A stretch of DNA of 64,000 nucleotides, from NCBI RefSeq assembly GCF_024362695.1, contig NC_065419.1:1612678-1676677 (forward strand). The letters run 5' to 3'. The position numbers were made by a program, and so were the translations under genes. This DNA comes from Pectinophora gossypiella. Its lineage: Eukaryota > Arthropoda > Insecta > Lepidoptera > Gelechiidae. The notes under the pieces were generated by a model that had not been told where the DNA came from, did no database searches, and saw only the letters and a list, made by a program, of their open reading frames with translations. Positions 20,849 through 31,492 of this stretch are shown one piece after another (the first letter of the stretch is position 1; each line of letters begins with the position of its first letter).

Positions 20849-21125
20849 GTAGCCTATTGCCATAAACCGAGCAAAATTCCTGGAAACGACGTGATATCGA
20901 TTATCTATGGGTCTAATATAAACCAATTCAAATCAAGACGAATTCTGGCAATCTGGTGCATTCTGATATTCTGCCTTTCTAGTCTAACATAAAACTTGGT
21001 GTGTGGGTACTTAGTTCATCTTGGCTACCCCAATTGGGATATAGTCGTGAGTTTATGTCCTTTTAAAAAGACGAATTTGTGGTTTAGAGCTCGAGCCAGG
21101 ATTCGACTTCGTGACATAGTGTATA
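20849..21125. other. unassigned, with SINE-4-like scraps
   Basis: Positions 20915-20945 (CTAATATAAACCAATTCAAATC) resemble the SINE-4 body. 21005-21060 shares TTAGTTCATCTTG and CCCCAATTGGGATATAGTCG with 17440-17700 and 60890-61275, a further low-copy repeat. Confidence 0.4.
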
Positions 21126-21164
21126 TGTGTGTGTGTGTGTGTGTATTGTATGTGTGTGTGTGTT
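21126..21164. repeat. (TG)n microsatellite
   Basis: TG repeat interrupted by TATTGTA. Confidence 0.9.
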
Positions 21165-21688
21165 AGTGATTTTTTTTGTTTATTTTTTTTTCGATTTGTG
21201 TTTACTCGACAGAAGCCCTCCTACAACTATACTTTTAATTATGCTGGCCAGTTATTCTGTGCCCCATGTGGCTGAACCTACAAATCGAAGTGCGGTCATG
21301 CTAGCCACATTAGAGCCTATCATAAGAACGACCTGGGATAGACAATTTAGGAGTCGCCGTCGCTTGGACACAGCTTGGACGCCATGATGATGATATATAA
21401 ATAAATAATAGGCTTCGGACCCCCGGGAAGGTGGGTTCCAAATACATCCCAGTTTTGAAGCGCTCCATACTCCACGAACGTACCTCTAATGCAATTTCTC
21501 AGTAGGATTCAGCCAAAAATCGGGCAAAGAATTTTTTGCACTCTGTTACAAATTACGGAGATTTTACCCCGGGTCACAGTGTGGTGGTATTTTACTGCCT
21601 ACGTGGATAGTTGAAACTGGATATTGGGAATAGGATAACATAGTTTATTACCAGCTAAAATGAGTTACTTTTCTGGTATTACTTATTG
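21165..21688. other. possible LINE end at 21210-21410, otherwise unassigned
   Basis: An open stretch ending 'SRRRLDTAWTP' is followed directly by TGATGATGATAT, the type of tail seen on RTE-like LINEs here. I do not recognise the protein. The remainder is unassigned. Confidence 0.35.
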
Positions 21689-21818
21689 TGTACAGTCATG
21701 AGTAATATAATGTACCCACGTATTTGACATTTAGTGAGACTTACAGTTCAATTTGTCTAAAAAGTTAATGTGACATGGTACCAAAGTGTATAACATATTA
21801 ATGCTCGTGACCGTACAC
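21689..21818. mobile_element. MITE-C, short copy
   Basis: Ends TGTACAGTCATGAGTAATAT and, inverted, TGTACGGTCACGAGCATTAA. About 20 bp of the left arm is deleted relative to 50933-51082. It abuts the RTE-type LINE end that follows. Confidence 0.85.
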
Positions 21819-22030
21819 TTTATAAGACACGATGAATATATTAACAACATCATAGAAGGGAAATTACAAGGAAAGAGAGGAAGGGGAAGACCAAGAAGAG
21901 CTTACATGGAACAGATTAAAGAGAAGGCGAAAGTCGAGTCTTGTAAGGAAGTGAAGGAATTGGTCTTTGATAGACAAGAATGGAGAATGCTACACCGACA
22001 AGAGCGTGGCTCTTAAATTAGTGATGACTT
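21819..22030 (+). pseudogene. RTE-type LINE, ORF end and tail
   Basis: The frame to 22016 reads '[15 protein letters not shown]', '[15 protein letters not shown]' and '[12 protein letters not shown]', nearly the same as 8682-9086. The first residues are replaced by MITE-C sequence. Dead fragment. Confidence 0.8.
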
Positions 22031-22101
22031 ATTGTAACTATTATACAGACTGAGAAGTAACACAGAATTATGTAACTTTGAATACATAAGTAAGCATACA
22101 T

Positions 22102-22434
22102 AACGACCTTAGTGGTCCAGTGGTTGAGCGTTGGGCTTACGATCCGGAGGTCCCGGATTAAAAAAAAATACTGTAATTACTGTAATGTAAGTCACTTTGT
22201 GATCCCTAGTTTGGTTAGGACATTACAGTTTGATCACCAGATTGTCCGAAAGTAAGACGATGAGTGCTTCGGGAGGCACGTTAAGCCGTTGGTCCCGGTT
22301 ACTACTCACTGATTTAAATAAGTAGTCGTTACCATGAACCATGTCAGGGGCCTTTAGCGGCTCAATAGTAACCCTGACACCAAGGGTGATGAAGTTGGTA
22401 CTCCACCTCACAACCCACACGATAGATGAAGAAG
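22102..22434 (+). repeat. SINE-1, near full length
   Basis: Head (GTGGTCCAGTGGTTGAGCG), the end of the B box replaced by an A run, then body, core and the tail CACACGATAGATGAAGAAG. Confidence 0.85.
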
Positions 22435-22546
22435 CATACATAGGTAAGCAGCTGCTTTTTCTGGAGTGACTTATTCTTCGTCTTGATAACCGACAGGGAT
22501 GGCATCCTATTTACCACGAAGGACTATTAAAAAACCGTGCTAGCAC

Positions 22547-22703
22547 ATACATACATAAACTCACGCCCGTAATCTCTAATGGGGTGGGCAGAGCCACAAG
22601 TAATCAAAGACAACTTGCAGCCACTGTTGATACGAAGTCCAAAGATGGATATGATGAACCTTATGGTGATAAGGGATCAGCCTATCGCCCATAACATAAC
22701 CAT
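22547..22703 (-). mobile_element. ATGT-270 retroelement, 5'-truncated, 14-bp target duplication
   Basis: Flanked by AACCGTGCTAGCAC at 22533-22546 and 22704-22717. Read on the minus strand it ends GGCGTGAGTTTATGTATGTATG. It lies just beside repeat Q. Confidence 0.9.
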
Positions 22704-22732
22704 AACCGTGCTAGCACTTTTCAAAAAATGTA

Positions 22733-22938
22733 CGACACTTCATACAAAATACCTCGTTTTACACAGACACTAAACATTGGCGTTACTGTACACGCACATC
22801 TGTGTGTGTGACGTCTGACGCCCGTACTATTGAAGACTTAAGTAAAACCGAGGGGTGAGGTAAACCTAGCTCAGCCGCTGGTGGGGAGCGGAGAGTTATC
22901 TTTCTATACGTAGTATTGTCCCTCATTCTATGCCAGTA
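22733..22938 (-). repeat. repeat Q
   Basis: Runs from ACACTTCATACAAAATACC to CCTCATTCTATG, complement of the copy at 9103-9290. Confidence 0.75.
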
Positions 22939-22978
22939 GTGTCTCTAAACCACAAAATCGCACATTTTTTTTTATTTA

Positions 22979-23312
22979 TTTAATTAAGATGGGTTTGCTC
23001 TTGATTTCGTTCTTCCACAAGAAGAAGAGATCGACGTTGGAACGAGCTTACCCAGAAAATGCCTATTCACCCGTGATTTAAAGGACCCCAGGTTATAAGA
23101 GTCAGGAAACACCGACGCCGGCAGCCCATTCCATTCCTTGGCAGTGCGCATTATGAAGGATGAAGCGAAGCGTTTGGTGCGGATTAGTGGTATGTCAACC
23201 AAGTAAGGATGGTAACCCGCCGTACGTCTGGATGTCCTCAGATGGAATGGACTTGGTGGAATGAGCTGATGGAGCTCCTGTGCACACTCCCCGAAGTACA
23301 ATCTGTAAAAAA
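22979..23312 (-). pseudogene. Jockey/CR1-like LINE, ORF end, 5'-truncated
   Basis: A 105-codon minus frame (22984-23301) is the best copy of this family: 'QLIPPSPFHLRTSRR', 'HPYLVDIPLIRTKRF', 'FIMRTAKEWNGLPASVF', 'YNLGSFKSRVNRHFLGK'. This 'R-T..W-N-x-L-P ... Y-x-L-x-x-F-K' ending is characteristic of Jockey/CR1-type LINE polymerases. The palm with its YADD box is absent. The neighbouring T-rich run is the polyA tail on the other strand. Confidence 0.75.
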
Positions 23313-23566
23313 CCGACAGACAGGCGACTTTACGGCGGTGGTCTAGGCTATTATGAGTTTGAAATGTGTATATCCTATTGTCAATGCGATCAGTAGGTAA
23401 CTCTTTTCAGTTCTGGTAATCCCTTTGCAATGGACTCAGAGTAAACGTATCAAAAACTAGATAAAATTCTATATAGCATTTTCTATTCTATTCAGAAACA
23501 AGTGATCTTTTCTGGTCCTTTTATTCAGTTATCTTGAAGCTCTGAACTGTATTGAATTGAGTATCC
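23313..23566. other. unassigned AT-rich sequence
   Basis: Nothing recognised. Confidence 0.4.
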
Positions 23567-23653
23567 TTTTTTCGACGTGACTCATTGCTTTGCCGCATAT
23601 GGCGTTCACTACTTGGCCGGACAAAAGAAGAGCACTGACGGCTCTCATTGAGT
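23567..23653 (-). repeat. PolyA-275, 3' end
   Basis: Plus-strand reading TTTTTTCGACGTGACTCATT, then TTGCCGCATATGGCG and ACTACTTGGCCGGACAAA. 5'-truncated, polyA on the minus strand. Confidence 0.7.
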
Positions 23654-24139
23654 AAGCTCAATCCCTTCTTTGCCATCTTAATGGTTACACTTATAATTTA
23701 GTATAAAGTCGTAACAAGATGATGGACAGTTTCTTGCCGAAACTTCAAACTTATTGAAGCTTGACTGGTAAATTCCTATTAAAAGTATAAAGTATTTACC
23801 TTGCGTATATTACCAAATATATTCCAAAGTAAACGAGATAACGAAGCGTACAATCAAACGACAAAGGAATTGGATAATGGCAAACCGAATAACTCACCTC
23901 AACACAGTAAACCAACCCTTTGATCGTCGATTGTATAAATTGTCAGCTGATCCTACTTAGTTATTGCAAAGGAAAAAGGTAGGCAAAGTATTTAAATGTG
24001 AAAAAAGTAATAAATATTCATTTGGCTAAAACTCTATGGTCTAATCCTTCAAAAAAACATAATGGCGGATATTTATTAAATGAAAAAGAGATATAAAGAC
24101 AATTGACAATCGGGTGCGTCATAGATTGGTAATGGTTGA
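23654..24139. other. unassigned AT-rich sequence
   Basis: Nothing recognised. Confidence 0.4.
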
Positions 24140-24212
24140 ACTGCTACTTATCACCAATAAGTTTCAAAGTGAAACTATTCCTACTGAATAAATATATTTT
24201 TGAATTTGAATG
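24140..24212 (+). repeat. LINE 3' tail
   Basis: Ends CCTACTGAATAAATATATTT then TTGAATTTGAAT, the same terminal motif as the Jockey-like LINE at 49993-50327. The preceding residues 'FKVKLF' fit a LINE C-terminus. Confidence 0.55.
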
Positions 24213-24235
24213 TGCAGTTTTCAATTGGGTTTTCC

Positions 24236-24305
24236 TAGGTCACTGGGATTCGAACCTGGGACCTAAGGATCTTGAGCCCAACGCTCAACCACTGGATCAC
24301 GGAGT
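24236..24305 (-). repeat. SINE-1 head
   Basis: On the minus strand: CTCCGTGATCCAGTGGTTGA and B box GGTTCGAATCC. Only the tRNA-like part is present. No intact cloverleaf, so not a tRNA gene. Confidence 0.7.
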
Positions 24306-24780
24306 TGTTAATACCTATGTTACTATATAGTTGGATGTGATTTTAATTAGTTCAACACGTGCCGTAAGTCGCGAGAAACATTTAAATAGTTCACTGCGCA
24401 AGCTGTTCCCTCTAAGTTAGTTGGCTTCGAAGCGCGCTCATGTTGTTTTGATAAACTATACGTCTGCCTACATACACTTATAGTGCAAAACAAAGTACTT
24501 ATTTACCTTAGAAAGACTCTTTATATTAAGTAATGAACTTCTCCTCAGCCATAACCCTTGCATAATACCTTGCGAAATGATGTAAATTCAAAAATATTAA
24601 ATTGATCTTCAAGAAGTTTATCTATGATAATTACGTTGAATAAATGATACTAATTCTGATTTATTTTCTGGCAAATTCAATATATTATATGGTATTTTAT
24701 TGTAAAAGTGTTAGTTACATCATACCGAATACTGTCCTTTTATAATAAACAACTTCAATTCTATTCTATTCTGTTCTACT
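24306..24780. other. unassigned AT-rich sequence
   Basis: Nothing recognised beyond a TTCTATTCTATTCTGTTCT run at the end. Confidence 0.4.
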
Positions 24781-24900
24781 GAGCCCATGATTCTGAGTTA
24801 ATATCAAGTGGAATTTTCCGTCGCAAAATTAATGTTTTTTTTTTAATGTTTTTCTATACTTTTGTGTAACGATGAAAAATATCAACTCAGAATCATGAAC
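24781..24900. mobile_element. MITE-E, central palindrome
   Basis: CATGATTCTGAGTTAATATC on the left and its inverse on the right (AACTCAGAATCATG), around a TATACTTTTGTG centre. The outer ends (ACAGG...GTTAGTGAC) are missing. Confidence 0.7.
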
Positions 24901-25271
24901 ACACGACATAAAAACATTATTTGAGATAGTAGCCTGGAGACCTAAAATACAGGGTATCCTAGTTTAGGTTTCAACCTTTGAAAAGCATGTCCCTATTCTA
25001 AATTTGTTGTACGTTTCACTATTTGAAGTAAAGGATTTACGAACGTAGCAGTAGGTTTAATTTGTATTTGAAGCCTACCGTTAAAATGCCTTGTTAAGCC
25101 CACCCTTACTTGTCAGTAGAGACTTGATTGATCTGGGTTGACACGCCAATTGTTTCTGCCTGCGTGCCTTTACCTGTGCACATCGGATTTTACCGGATTG
25201 AAGTGGTTCGCAAATACGATCAACAGGTAAAGGGTTATAATTAAATCGCTTCCATGGTACATGACATTTAA
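24901..25271. other. unassigned sequence
   Basis: A minus frame (25081-25329) has no recognisable domain. No repeat match. Confidence 0.35.
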
Positions 25272-25612
25272 AATAACTGGCAAGTTTTTTTTTTTTTGAC
25301 GTGACTCGTGAGCCGAGGTTCGCGCCCAACTGGGCACCCTCAGGCTGTTGTCTTAAACGTTGTCCGGGTGAGAGCCTTCAGCGTTCCCCATTGTTCCGGC
25401 CAAGTAGTTAATGCCATCTCCTAAATCTACTATTGTTGCCGCAGCTGGCATTAACTACTTGGCCGGACAAATGGTGAGCACTGAAGGCTCTCACCCGGTA
25501 CAACGTTTAAGACAACAGGCCTGAGGGTGCCCTAGTGGGTCGATAGGGATAAGCGCTGATTGAGGGAAATCGTCGACCACGCCGGCGGGGTCGGTATCGG
25601 GGTCCTGAAGTG
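25272..25612. repeat. PolyA-275 inverted pair
   Basis: 25308-25433 reads as the plus-sense 3' half; 25434-25608 reads as a minus copy; a third minus end (T-run plus GACGTGACT) lies at 25284-25304. The two main units are inverse copies over about 120 bp with almost no spacer, a strong potential hairpin. Confidence 0.8.
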
Positions 25613-25946
25613 TAGCTTGCGAGAAGTTTGTGTATAAATGTAAATACTACACACCCTGTTTACCCTTTCAGACGTGATGCTATGATATGCGTTTTTATGC
25701 TGGAGCAAATATATTACCAGAACTCGAACGCTTTGAGCTGCTTGAAGAAATCCACATACCTGAGAAATGTATTTTAGAATATAATCGTTACCGAAGGTAT
25801 GTGACCTATCCTTATATAGCATTATCACCTGCAAAATCAAGCAAGGAGACCTGTGTACAGTATCGTACGAAAAGTAATGATAAAATTTTATTTTGAGTAT
25901 GAAAATTTAATAAATAAATAAATAAAAATGATATAATTTTTTTTTT
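25613..25946. other. unassigned sequence
   Basis: The frame at 25687-25896 shows no domain. The last 40 bp is an A/T-rich AATAAATAAATAA run. Confidence 0.35.
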
Positions 25947-26318
25947 GATTTCAAAAAGGCATTTGATAGTGTAGACAATGACGTGCTTCTGCACAAACTT
26001 TGCGAATTGGGTTTTGCTCCGGGATTACTGGCTTTGTTTGCGAACTATCTACGCGATCGTAAGCAATTTGTACGTCATGGTTGTTATATTTCTTCTCAGT
26101 ACCACACACGATCAGGAGTTAGCCAAGGATCTATTTTAGGTCCACTCCTATTCGTACTGATGATCAATGACCTTGATGCAGTACTCAGGCACTCAACTTG
26201 TTTGCTATACGCGGATGATCTAAAGCTTTATATTGTCTTTTTTTCTCGTCATACAGCGCATTGGATTACACTGTAATGTTGTATGTACCTTTTTATAAAT
26301 AAATAAATAAAATAAAAA
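25947..26318 (+). pseudogene. LINE reverse transcriptase palm fragment joined to a 3' tail
   Basis: The frame 25947-26276 holds reverse transcriptase motif A (DFKKAFDSVDND, catalytic Asp), motif B (SGVSQGSILGPLLF) and motif C (LLYADDLKLY, catalytic Asp pair). Within ten residues of the YADD box it meets a stop and the sequence GTATGTACCTTTTTATAAAT followed by AATAAATAAA, which looks like a LINE 3' end. The thumb and C-terminal parts that follow in Jockey/CR1-type LINEs are missing, and so is the endonuclease. It reads as an internally deleted, 5'-truncated copy. Clade Jockey or CR1 is the likely reading. Confidence 0.8.
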
Positions 26319-27560
26319 GTAAAAACCACAAGAGCACAGTGACATCCATAGGACCGCATAACAGGCCTTCTGAATCAGAACCATTATCTTTCTGTACCTT
26401 CTTCACCTATCTCAACTGTCTCTCTTACAGAACTCATCATTTATGGTGGCTTAACGACGTCACATCCTACAGGATCCCTTTACAACCACGTAGTATGAAA
26501 CTTAATCATCATTATCGTTAACCTTAAACACGTACTCGGTACTAAGCCTCTAAACTATTAGTAAGGTGCGTGTAAGTAATCACTTTCGGAAATCCACATT
26601 CCCAATACATTTTCGAAGGAATAAATAACAAAAGGATTTAAAAAAATACGTTAATTTATTTTAAAAAGAAATCTCAATGTAATCGTAGGCAATGTCTATT
26701 CTTTTTTCCAAATCATAAGCACCCTAACTTACGCACACATATATATAGTGAGTTTTACTTGTACATAGTAAGTTATAACGTGAGTGTAGGTATAGTGTAC
26801 GTAAAGATGTATACAATTTATGTATTTCTTTTTATAAGTTTTTTTATATAAGTAGCCTGAAAACGTTTTATTTTCATTTGATGTTTTGTTTCTCGCTGAC
26901 TATGTTTTTGCGAGTAAACATTTAAATTATTATTACTAACGAAGAACTTGGAAAAAAACAAAAAAAAAACAAAACTTACGCACACAATTTACATACATTA
27001 TTAATCAATTTTATATTTCAAAGTTTCCTGTGTTTGTTGGCAAATTTTGCATCAATCTTACAAGACTTGTATCCCATTGTCCACGGTTTCCCAAGATACA
27101 GGCTCCGCCTAGTTTGGTACCTCTATTCATTTTATAAAACTTATATTGTACTCTACCTCAAACATATGCGTTCTGTATTTTTATATTATTTCTGATAATA
27201 AAAAAAAAGAAACCAAGCAACAATCAGGAATTGACTGCTATCATGCCCTCCGAAGCCTAGCTGAAGTTATATCTAGTGAAACGTCAAATCTGTAATTTAT
27301 CACAACATATTCAAACCTCAAAGCTTTCCAATCTTTAGAAAGTTTCCCTCAATATCAGTGTTGGTTAGGTCGGAACCAAACTTGGTTAAATCCACATTAA
27401 TCTAGCGCTAGGAACTTGTATCCGGACACTGAGACTTAGATGTTTAATTGGAAGCAGCTTCTGCGAATTTCAATGAGGTTCCAATGCCATAATGAAATGA
27501 TACGCTTCGAGGTAAACTAGAGCGTCTCTGCTATTCCACAGACTGGATACTCCATATAAA
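26319..27560. other. 1.2 kb unassigned sequence
   Basis: Low in recognisable repeats. Chance frames only. It may be ancestral intron or intergenic DNA. Confidence 0.35.
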
Positions 27561-27935
27561 AATTCAAAAAATTCAAAATTCAAAAATATCTTTATTCAGT
27601 AGGTAACATAGTTACACTCTGATTCGTCAATTTTCACATAATGAACGTCTCATCTGCCTAAAACTACTGCAGCTTCTCACAACCCGTATAGCCGGGGAAA
27701 AGAAGCTGCAAGAAAAACCTCGGCACAGGGCCCTAGACGTTCTTTAAAAAAATAAAATAAGCATAAAATATTTTTATACAATTGAGTAATTTAGCTGCCT
27801 AATATCAGTTCTCAGACAGTTAATCCCATGCATTCATATCTTCTAAATAATCACTAACTTTATAATAACCTTTTTTGTAAAGTTTTTGTTTAACTACTGT
27901 CTTAAAACAGTTGAAAGGCAAATTCTGCAAATGTT
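27561..27935 (-). repeat. Jockey-like LINE 3' end
   Basis: Complement of 49993-50327: the terminal TTCAAAAATATCTTTATTCA, then CTACTGCAGCTTCTCACAAC, GCACAGGGCCCTAGACGTTC and the end of the ORF near 27830-27920. Confidence 0.8.
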
Positions 27936-27949
27936 GTTCTTACTCAGTC

Positions 27950-28050
27950 TTCTATCGTGTATTAACAACCTCGTCAACCCTGGTACTACTACGTATACTA
28001 TTATACTGGTATTACTATACAGCGGCCAAAGACCCCTGACATGACATATC
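27950..28050 (-). repeat. SINE-1 tail, degenerate
   Basis: Starts CTTCTATCGTGTATTAACAA, then CCTCGTCAACCCTGGT and GGCCAAAGACCCCTGACATG. An unrelated ACTATTATACTGGTATTAC stretch interrupts it. Confidence 0.6.
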
Positions 28051-28257
28051 TTTCAGTCAGTAGAGAAATGTACCAGACACTTCTAGAAACCGGCATTCTG
28101 TTGTCATCATAAAATCCTTGGCCCATATTTGATAGTAGTTTTATAGTTTCATCGTAAATCTAGGCAATAAGATGATCCGTTATAGGCTGGAGACATATCT
28201 TTTATAGGCTGTATGCGCACTGATGTTTCCGGATTAATTATAAGTAATTTGGGCATA

Positions 28258-28480
28258 TACAGAATGCTAGTGACACCATAACAAAAACTTTAAGAGATGA
28301 TTCAGACCATAATTCTGAGTTCAATCAAGTGGAATTTTCCGTCGCAAAAGTATAGAAATGAATTTTCGTTTTGGTGTCAGTAACACCCATACGTTCTCGA
28401 GCTACCTGTACGTACTTGTACCGGGTGTATGTGACATCGTGACGAATACCAAGGGGGATGATTCAGCTCGTGATGCTGAG
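28258..28480. mobile_element. MITE-E, rearranged
   Basis: Left arm from ACAGAATGCTAGTGACACC to TTTTCCGTCGCAAAAGTATA. A second left-arm-like stretch (28425-28480, GTGTATGTGACATCGTGACG) follows in the same direction, so two copies are fused. Confidence 0.65.
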
Positions 28481-28527
28481 TGCCCGACTGGGCACACTCA
28501 GGCCTGTGAACACGAATTATGTACCAA

Positions 28528-28860
28528 TTTTTATTTATTTATTTAATAACAATATAAGTACCGTTTACAATTTTAAACACATTCGCCAAACTGAAAGACA
28601 GTTTGTTGTCGAAGTCATGCACTCATTACTTACTTATATCTATTACAGCAAGTTTTAAACTTAACTTAATTCTTAAATGCTATAAATCTACCAACTATTC
28701 AATATGTTCATCAAATAAGTTCAATAAAAACAACTTTAATTTAGTTTTAAAGATTGGCTTACTACAACATTCATTTTCGAACTCAATACTGTTAAATATT
28801 CTTGGAACAAGGTATGTCAATATTTTCTCGCCATAATAATTTGCCATAATAAAGTGAGGT
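28528..28860 (-). pseudogene. LINE C-terminal relic
   Basis: The minus frame contains 'GEKILTYLVPRIFNSIEF' and 'FKTKLKLFLLN', the pattern that ends Jockey/CR1-like LINE polymerases (P-x-x-x-N-S ... F-K-x-x-L-K). It is a third, different LINE family in the window. Broken upstream by PolyA-275 sequence. Confidence 0.55.
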
Positions 28861-28879
28861 CCTTTAGCGGTCCTCGTTT

Positions 28880-28938
28880 GTCCGGCCAAGAAGTTAGTGT
28901 CAAAAGAGCCAAATCTGCAATAAGTCACGTAAAAAAAT
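28880..28938 (+). repeat. PolyA-275, 3' end
   Basis: GTTTGTCCGGCCAAGAAGTT through CACGTAAAAAAAT. Confidence 0.7.
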
Positions 28939-29010
28939 AACACATAGACGTGTTAACGCGTCTCTTTTCTATTTTGTTATCTTGGCCTTTTGTATTTTTT
29001 TGGTGCAATA

Positions 29011-29279
29011 CATACATACATACATAAACTCACGCCCGTAATCCCTAATGGGGTGGGCAGAGCCACAAGTAATCAAAGACAACTTGCAGCCACTGTTGAT
29101 ACGAAGTCCAAAGATGGATATGATGAACCTTATGGTGATAAGGGATCAGCCTATCGCCCATAACATTAGTCCATCATGTTAGAGGACACAATCCCTCTGT
29201 CGGTTTTTACGACATGCCCGGGAAGAGAAGCAGCTGAACGTGTTCTATGTTTTTTATATGCTCCCAGAACAGCATAGAA
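29011..29279 (-). mobile_element. ATGT-270 retroelement, full length
   Basis: Read on the minus strand it starts near CTTCTATGCTGTTCTGGGAG and ends GGGCGTGAGTTTATGTATGTATG. Six bases, GCAATA, flank it (29005-29010, 29280-29285). The same 5' end is used by the copy at 62890-63164, which suggests a defined unit of about 270 bp rather than random truncation. Confidence 0.8.
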
Positions 29280-29715
29280 GCAATATATGTTTGAATTTGG
29301 ATTTTTCTTCTATTTCCTATTTTCCCGCTATTTTCTCCCGACACCGAAATAAAAGGAAAACTGTCAAGGAAAAATATACTGTAAAAGAGACTGGTAAAAT
29401 TAGTTTTATTAGTTTTCTAGCCTCTTGCCACGCGCTTCGTGGGGGCGGGCACGTGTTTGCGGTCAAACTGCCCTAAAGGCTTGTTATTACGAAGTCTCAA
29501 GAGGGCTATACATTTAAAATAGTTCCGACTATTTCTAGTTATCTATCTATCTATATACTACTCTCGAAAATAGGGGTTATTTGGGATTACGAGTTACGTG
29601 TTGTAATACATAATTAATTTTTATTTATTGGGTTCCGTGTCTAAAAAGGAAAACCTTATAAGATCACTTTGAAGTCCGTGCGTATGTTCGTCTGTTTCTC
29701 ATGACCCTTTTTCTC
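29280..29715. other. unassigned sequence
   Basis: The frame at 29240-29476 has no domain. TATCTATCTATCTATATA occurs near 29541. Confidence 0.35.
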
Positions 29716-29888
29716 AAATTCAAATTCAAATTCAAATTCAAAAATATCTTTATTCAGTAGGTAACATAGTTACACTTTGAATCGTCAATTTTTACATAAC
29801 GAACGTCTCATCCGCCTAAAACTACTGCAGCTTCTCACAACCTGTATAGCCGGGGAAAAGAAGCTGCAAGAAAAACCTCGGCACAGGG
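29716..29888 (-). repeat. Jockey-like LINE 3' UTR
   Basis: Starts with four TTCAAA units (the LINE's own tail), then AAATATCTTTATTCAGTAGG to AAACCTCGGCACAGGG. It matches 27561 and 49993 closely. Confidence 0.8.
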
Positions 29889-29962
29889 TATCGTATCGAG
29901 GAGAGGAGAGGGCTCAGTATCTCGTAGTGGTATAAAATTAAAACTATTATTTAATTCTTCAA

Positions 29963-30280
29963 CAGCCTCCGTGGTCTAGTGGTTAGAGCGTTAGGCTCAC
30001 GATCTGGAGGTCCGGATTCGGTTCCCGATGGGGACATTGTCGAAATCACTTTGTGAGACTGTCCTTTGTTTGGTAAGGACTTTTCAGGCTTGAATCACCT
30101 GATTGTACTTCGGAGGGCACGTTAAGCCGTTGGTCACGGCTATTAGCCGTAAAAACACCCCCACCAACCCGCATTGGAACAGCGTGGTGGAGTATGCTCC
30201 ATACCCCCTCCGGTTGATTGAGGGGAGGCCTGTGCCTAGCAGTGGGACGTATATAGGCTGTATATGTAATGTATGTATTT
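29963..30280 (+). repeat. SINE-2, full length
   Basis: Reference copy. Head GCCTCCGTGGTCTAGTGGTT with B-box-like GATTCGGTTCC, body, core, then AAAACACCCCCACC, GAGGGGAGGCCTGTGCC and the end GGACGTATATAGGCTGTATA then TGTAATGTATGT. About 318 bp. Confidence 0.85.
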
Positions 30281-30331
30281 ATTTTTTATGTCAGTGGTAT
30301 TTTGTGTAAAACTCAAGTTTCTAAATCAACG

Positions 30332-30420
30332 CAATGATGATGATGATGATGATGATGATGTCCTCCCAGACGTATCCGTCGACAGCAACACCCTTAGCTA
30401 GTGTTAGCCTGGGCTCATCA
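30332..30420. repeat. (GAT)n tail and adjoining repeat end
   Basis: Nine GAT units (30334-30360) followed by TCCTCCCAGACGTATCCG. The GAT run is typical of an RTE or SINE tail; the attached element is unassigned. Confidence 0.6.
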
Positions 30421-30978
30421 ACGCAATAGAATGATAGTCACTTGAGTTTTGATTAGGTAGCATTTTATAATTTATTTTTGACCCAGTCAAATACCCTATT
30501 CTTGAAAAAAGGTTTCTTAAAGTATGTTTATAACAGTTTATTATACTTGTAAGGGTTTTTATAGTTATAAAGTCACGTTTTTATTTGCATGTTGTAAATA
30601 ATTATAAAAGGAATTTCAGACACTTGATTGTCGAATAAAATATTTAAGCAATTCTTTGTGTTTAAGTTTTTAATAGAACATGTGTTTTTTATTGTCTAAT
30701 GCTTACTAGTCTTGGAAAAATACGTACCTAATATGGAACATTTACTTTCACTCAGTTCGATTTATGAATGGCTGCCGTCAGAAAATTAATTATTAAGTTC
30801 GTTAAGTTCTTAATGAAATTTTCAGAGTTCTTAATGTTTCTAAAGAATGAATCAAAGAAATAGGGATGTAATTTTAACTGAGTTTGAACTTTGACAGCAC
30901 TTTACTGTCAATAAGTAGGTAAAGTCTTAATTGGTTTGATTTTCTGTCACTTCTGATTATATTTATAACAAGCAAGAT
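30421..30978. other. unassigned AT-rich sequence
   Basis: Nothing recognised. Confidence 0.4.
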
Positions 30979-30990
30979 ACTTTAGTGATT

Positions 30991-31078
30991 TATTTTTTTT
31001 GACGTATTGTAGATTTGCAGCAGATCGCATTAACTACTTGGCCGGACAAATGGAGAGCGCTGAGGGCTCTCACCCTAA
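30991..31078 (-). mobile_element. PolyA-275 insertion with 12-bp target duplication
   Basis: Flanked by ACTTTAGTGATT at 30979-30990 and 31079-31090. Only 88 bp of the 3' end is present, with polyA on the minus strand. This proves the family moves by target-primed reverse transcription. Confidence 0.9.
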
Positions 31079-31185
31079 ACTTTAGTGATTAAATTTTGGG
31101 GCATGATTCAGACCAATCCAAGTGGTATTTCGTGTCGGAAAAAACATGACAATGTTTTTTTTTTTAATATTTTTAGTCCCACAAT

Positions 31186-31492
31186 GGTGCTAATTCCTGT
31201 AAATACCATCTAATTTTATCTTAAGTTATATCTGTCCTTTTCTTATCCGCCGAAAAGGAAAGGGACGGGTAATCGACAAGCATAAAATTTATGGAACACA
31301 CGTCAATTTTAAGCACAAATCTAAACCAACCGTCTAAAAATTTTACGTCAGTCAATAACCCGACACATTAATTTACTCATTCTTCCTAAAATTAAGAGCT
31401 GTGAATCATCCGTCCCTTTCCTTTTCGACGGATACGAAAATGACGGATATAACCTAAAATAAAATTAGGCGGTGTCTGCAGGAATCGGGGCC
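31186..31492. mobile_element. MITE-A, copy 2 (short form)
   Basis: 307 bp, exactly the length of copy 4 at 55836-56142 and nearly the same in sequence. Both lack about 70 bp present in copies 1 and 3 and share the small change GGATACGAAAATGACGG. Confidence 0.85.

Noticed and set aside
26319..27560. A quiet 1.2-kb stretch as a possible noncoding RNA gene
   Set aside because: No structure, promoter or conservation can be judged from one sequence; nothing positive supports it.
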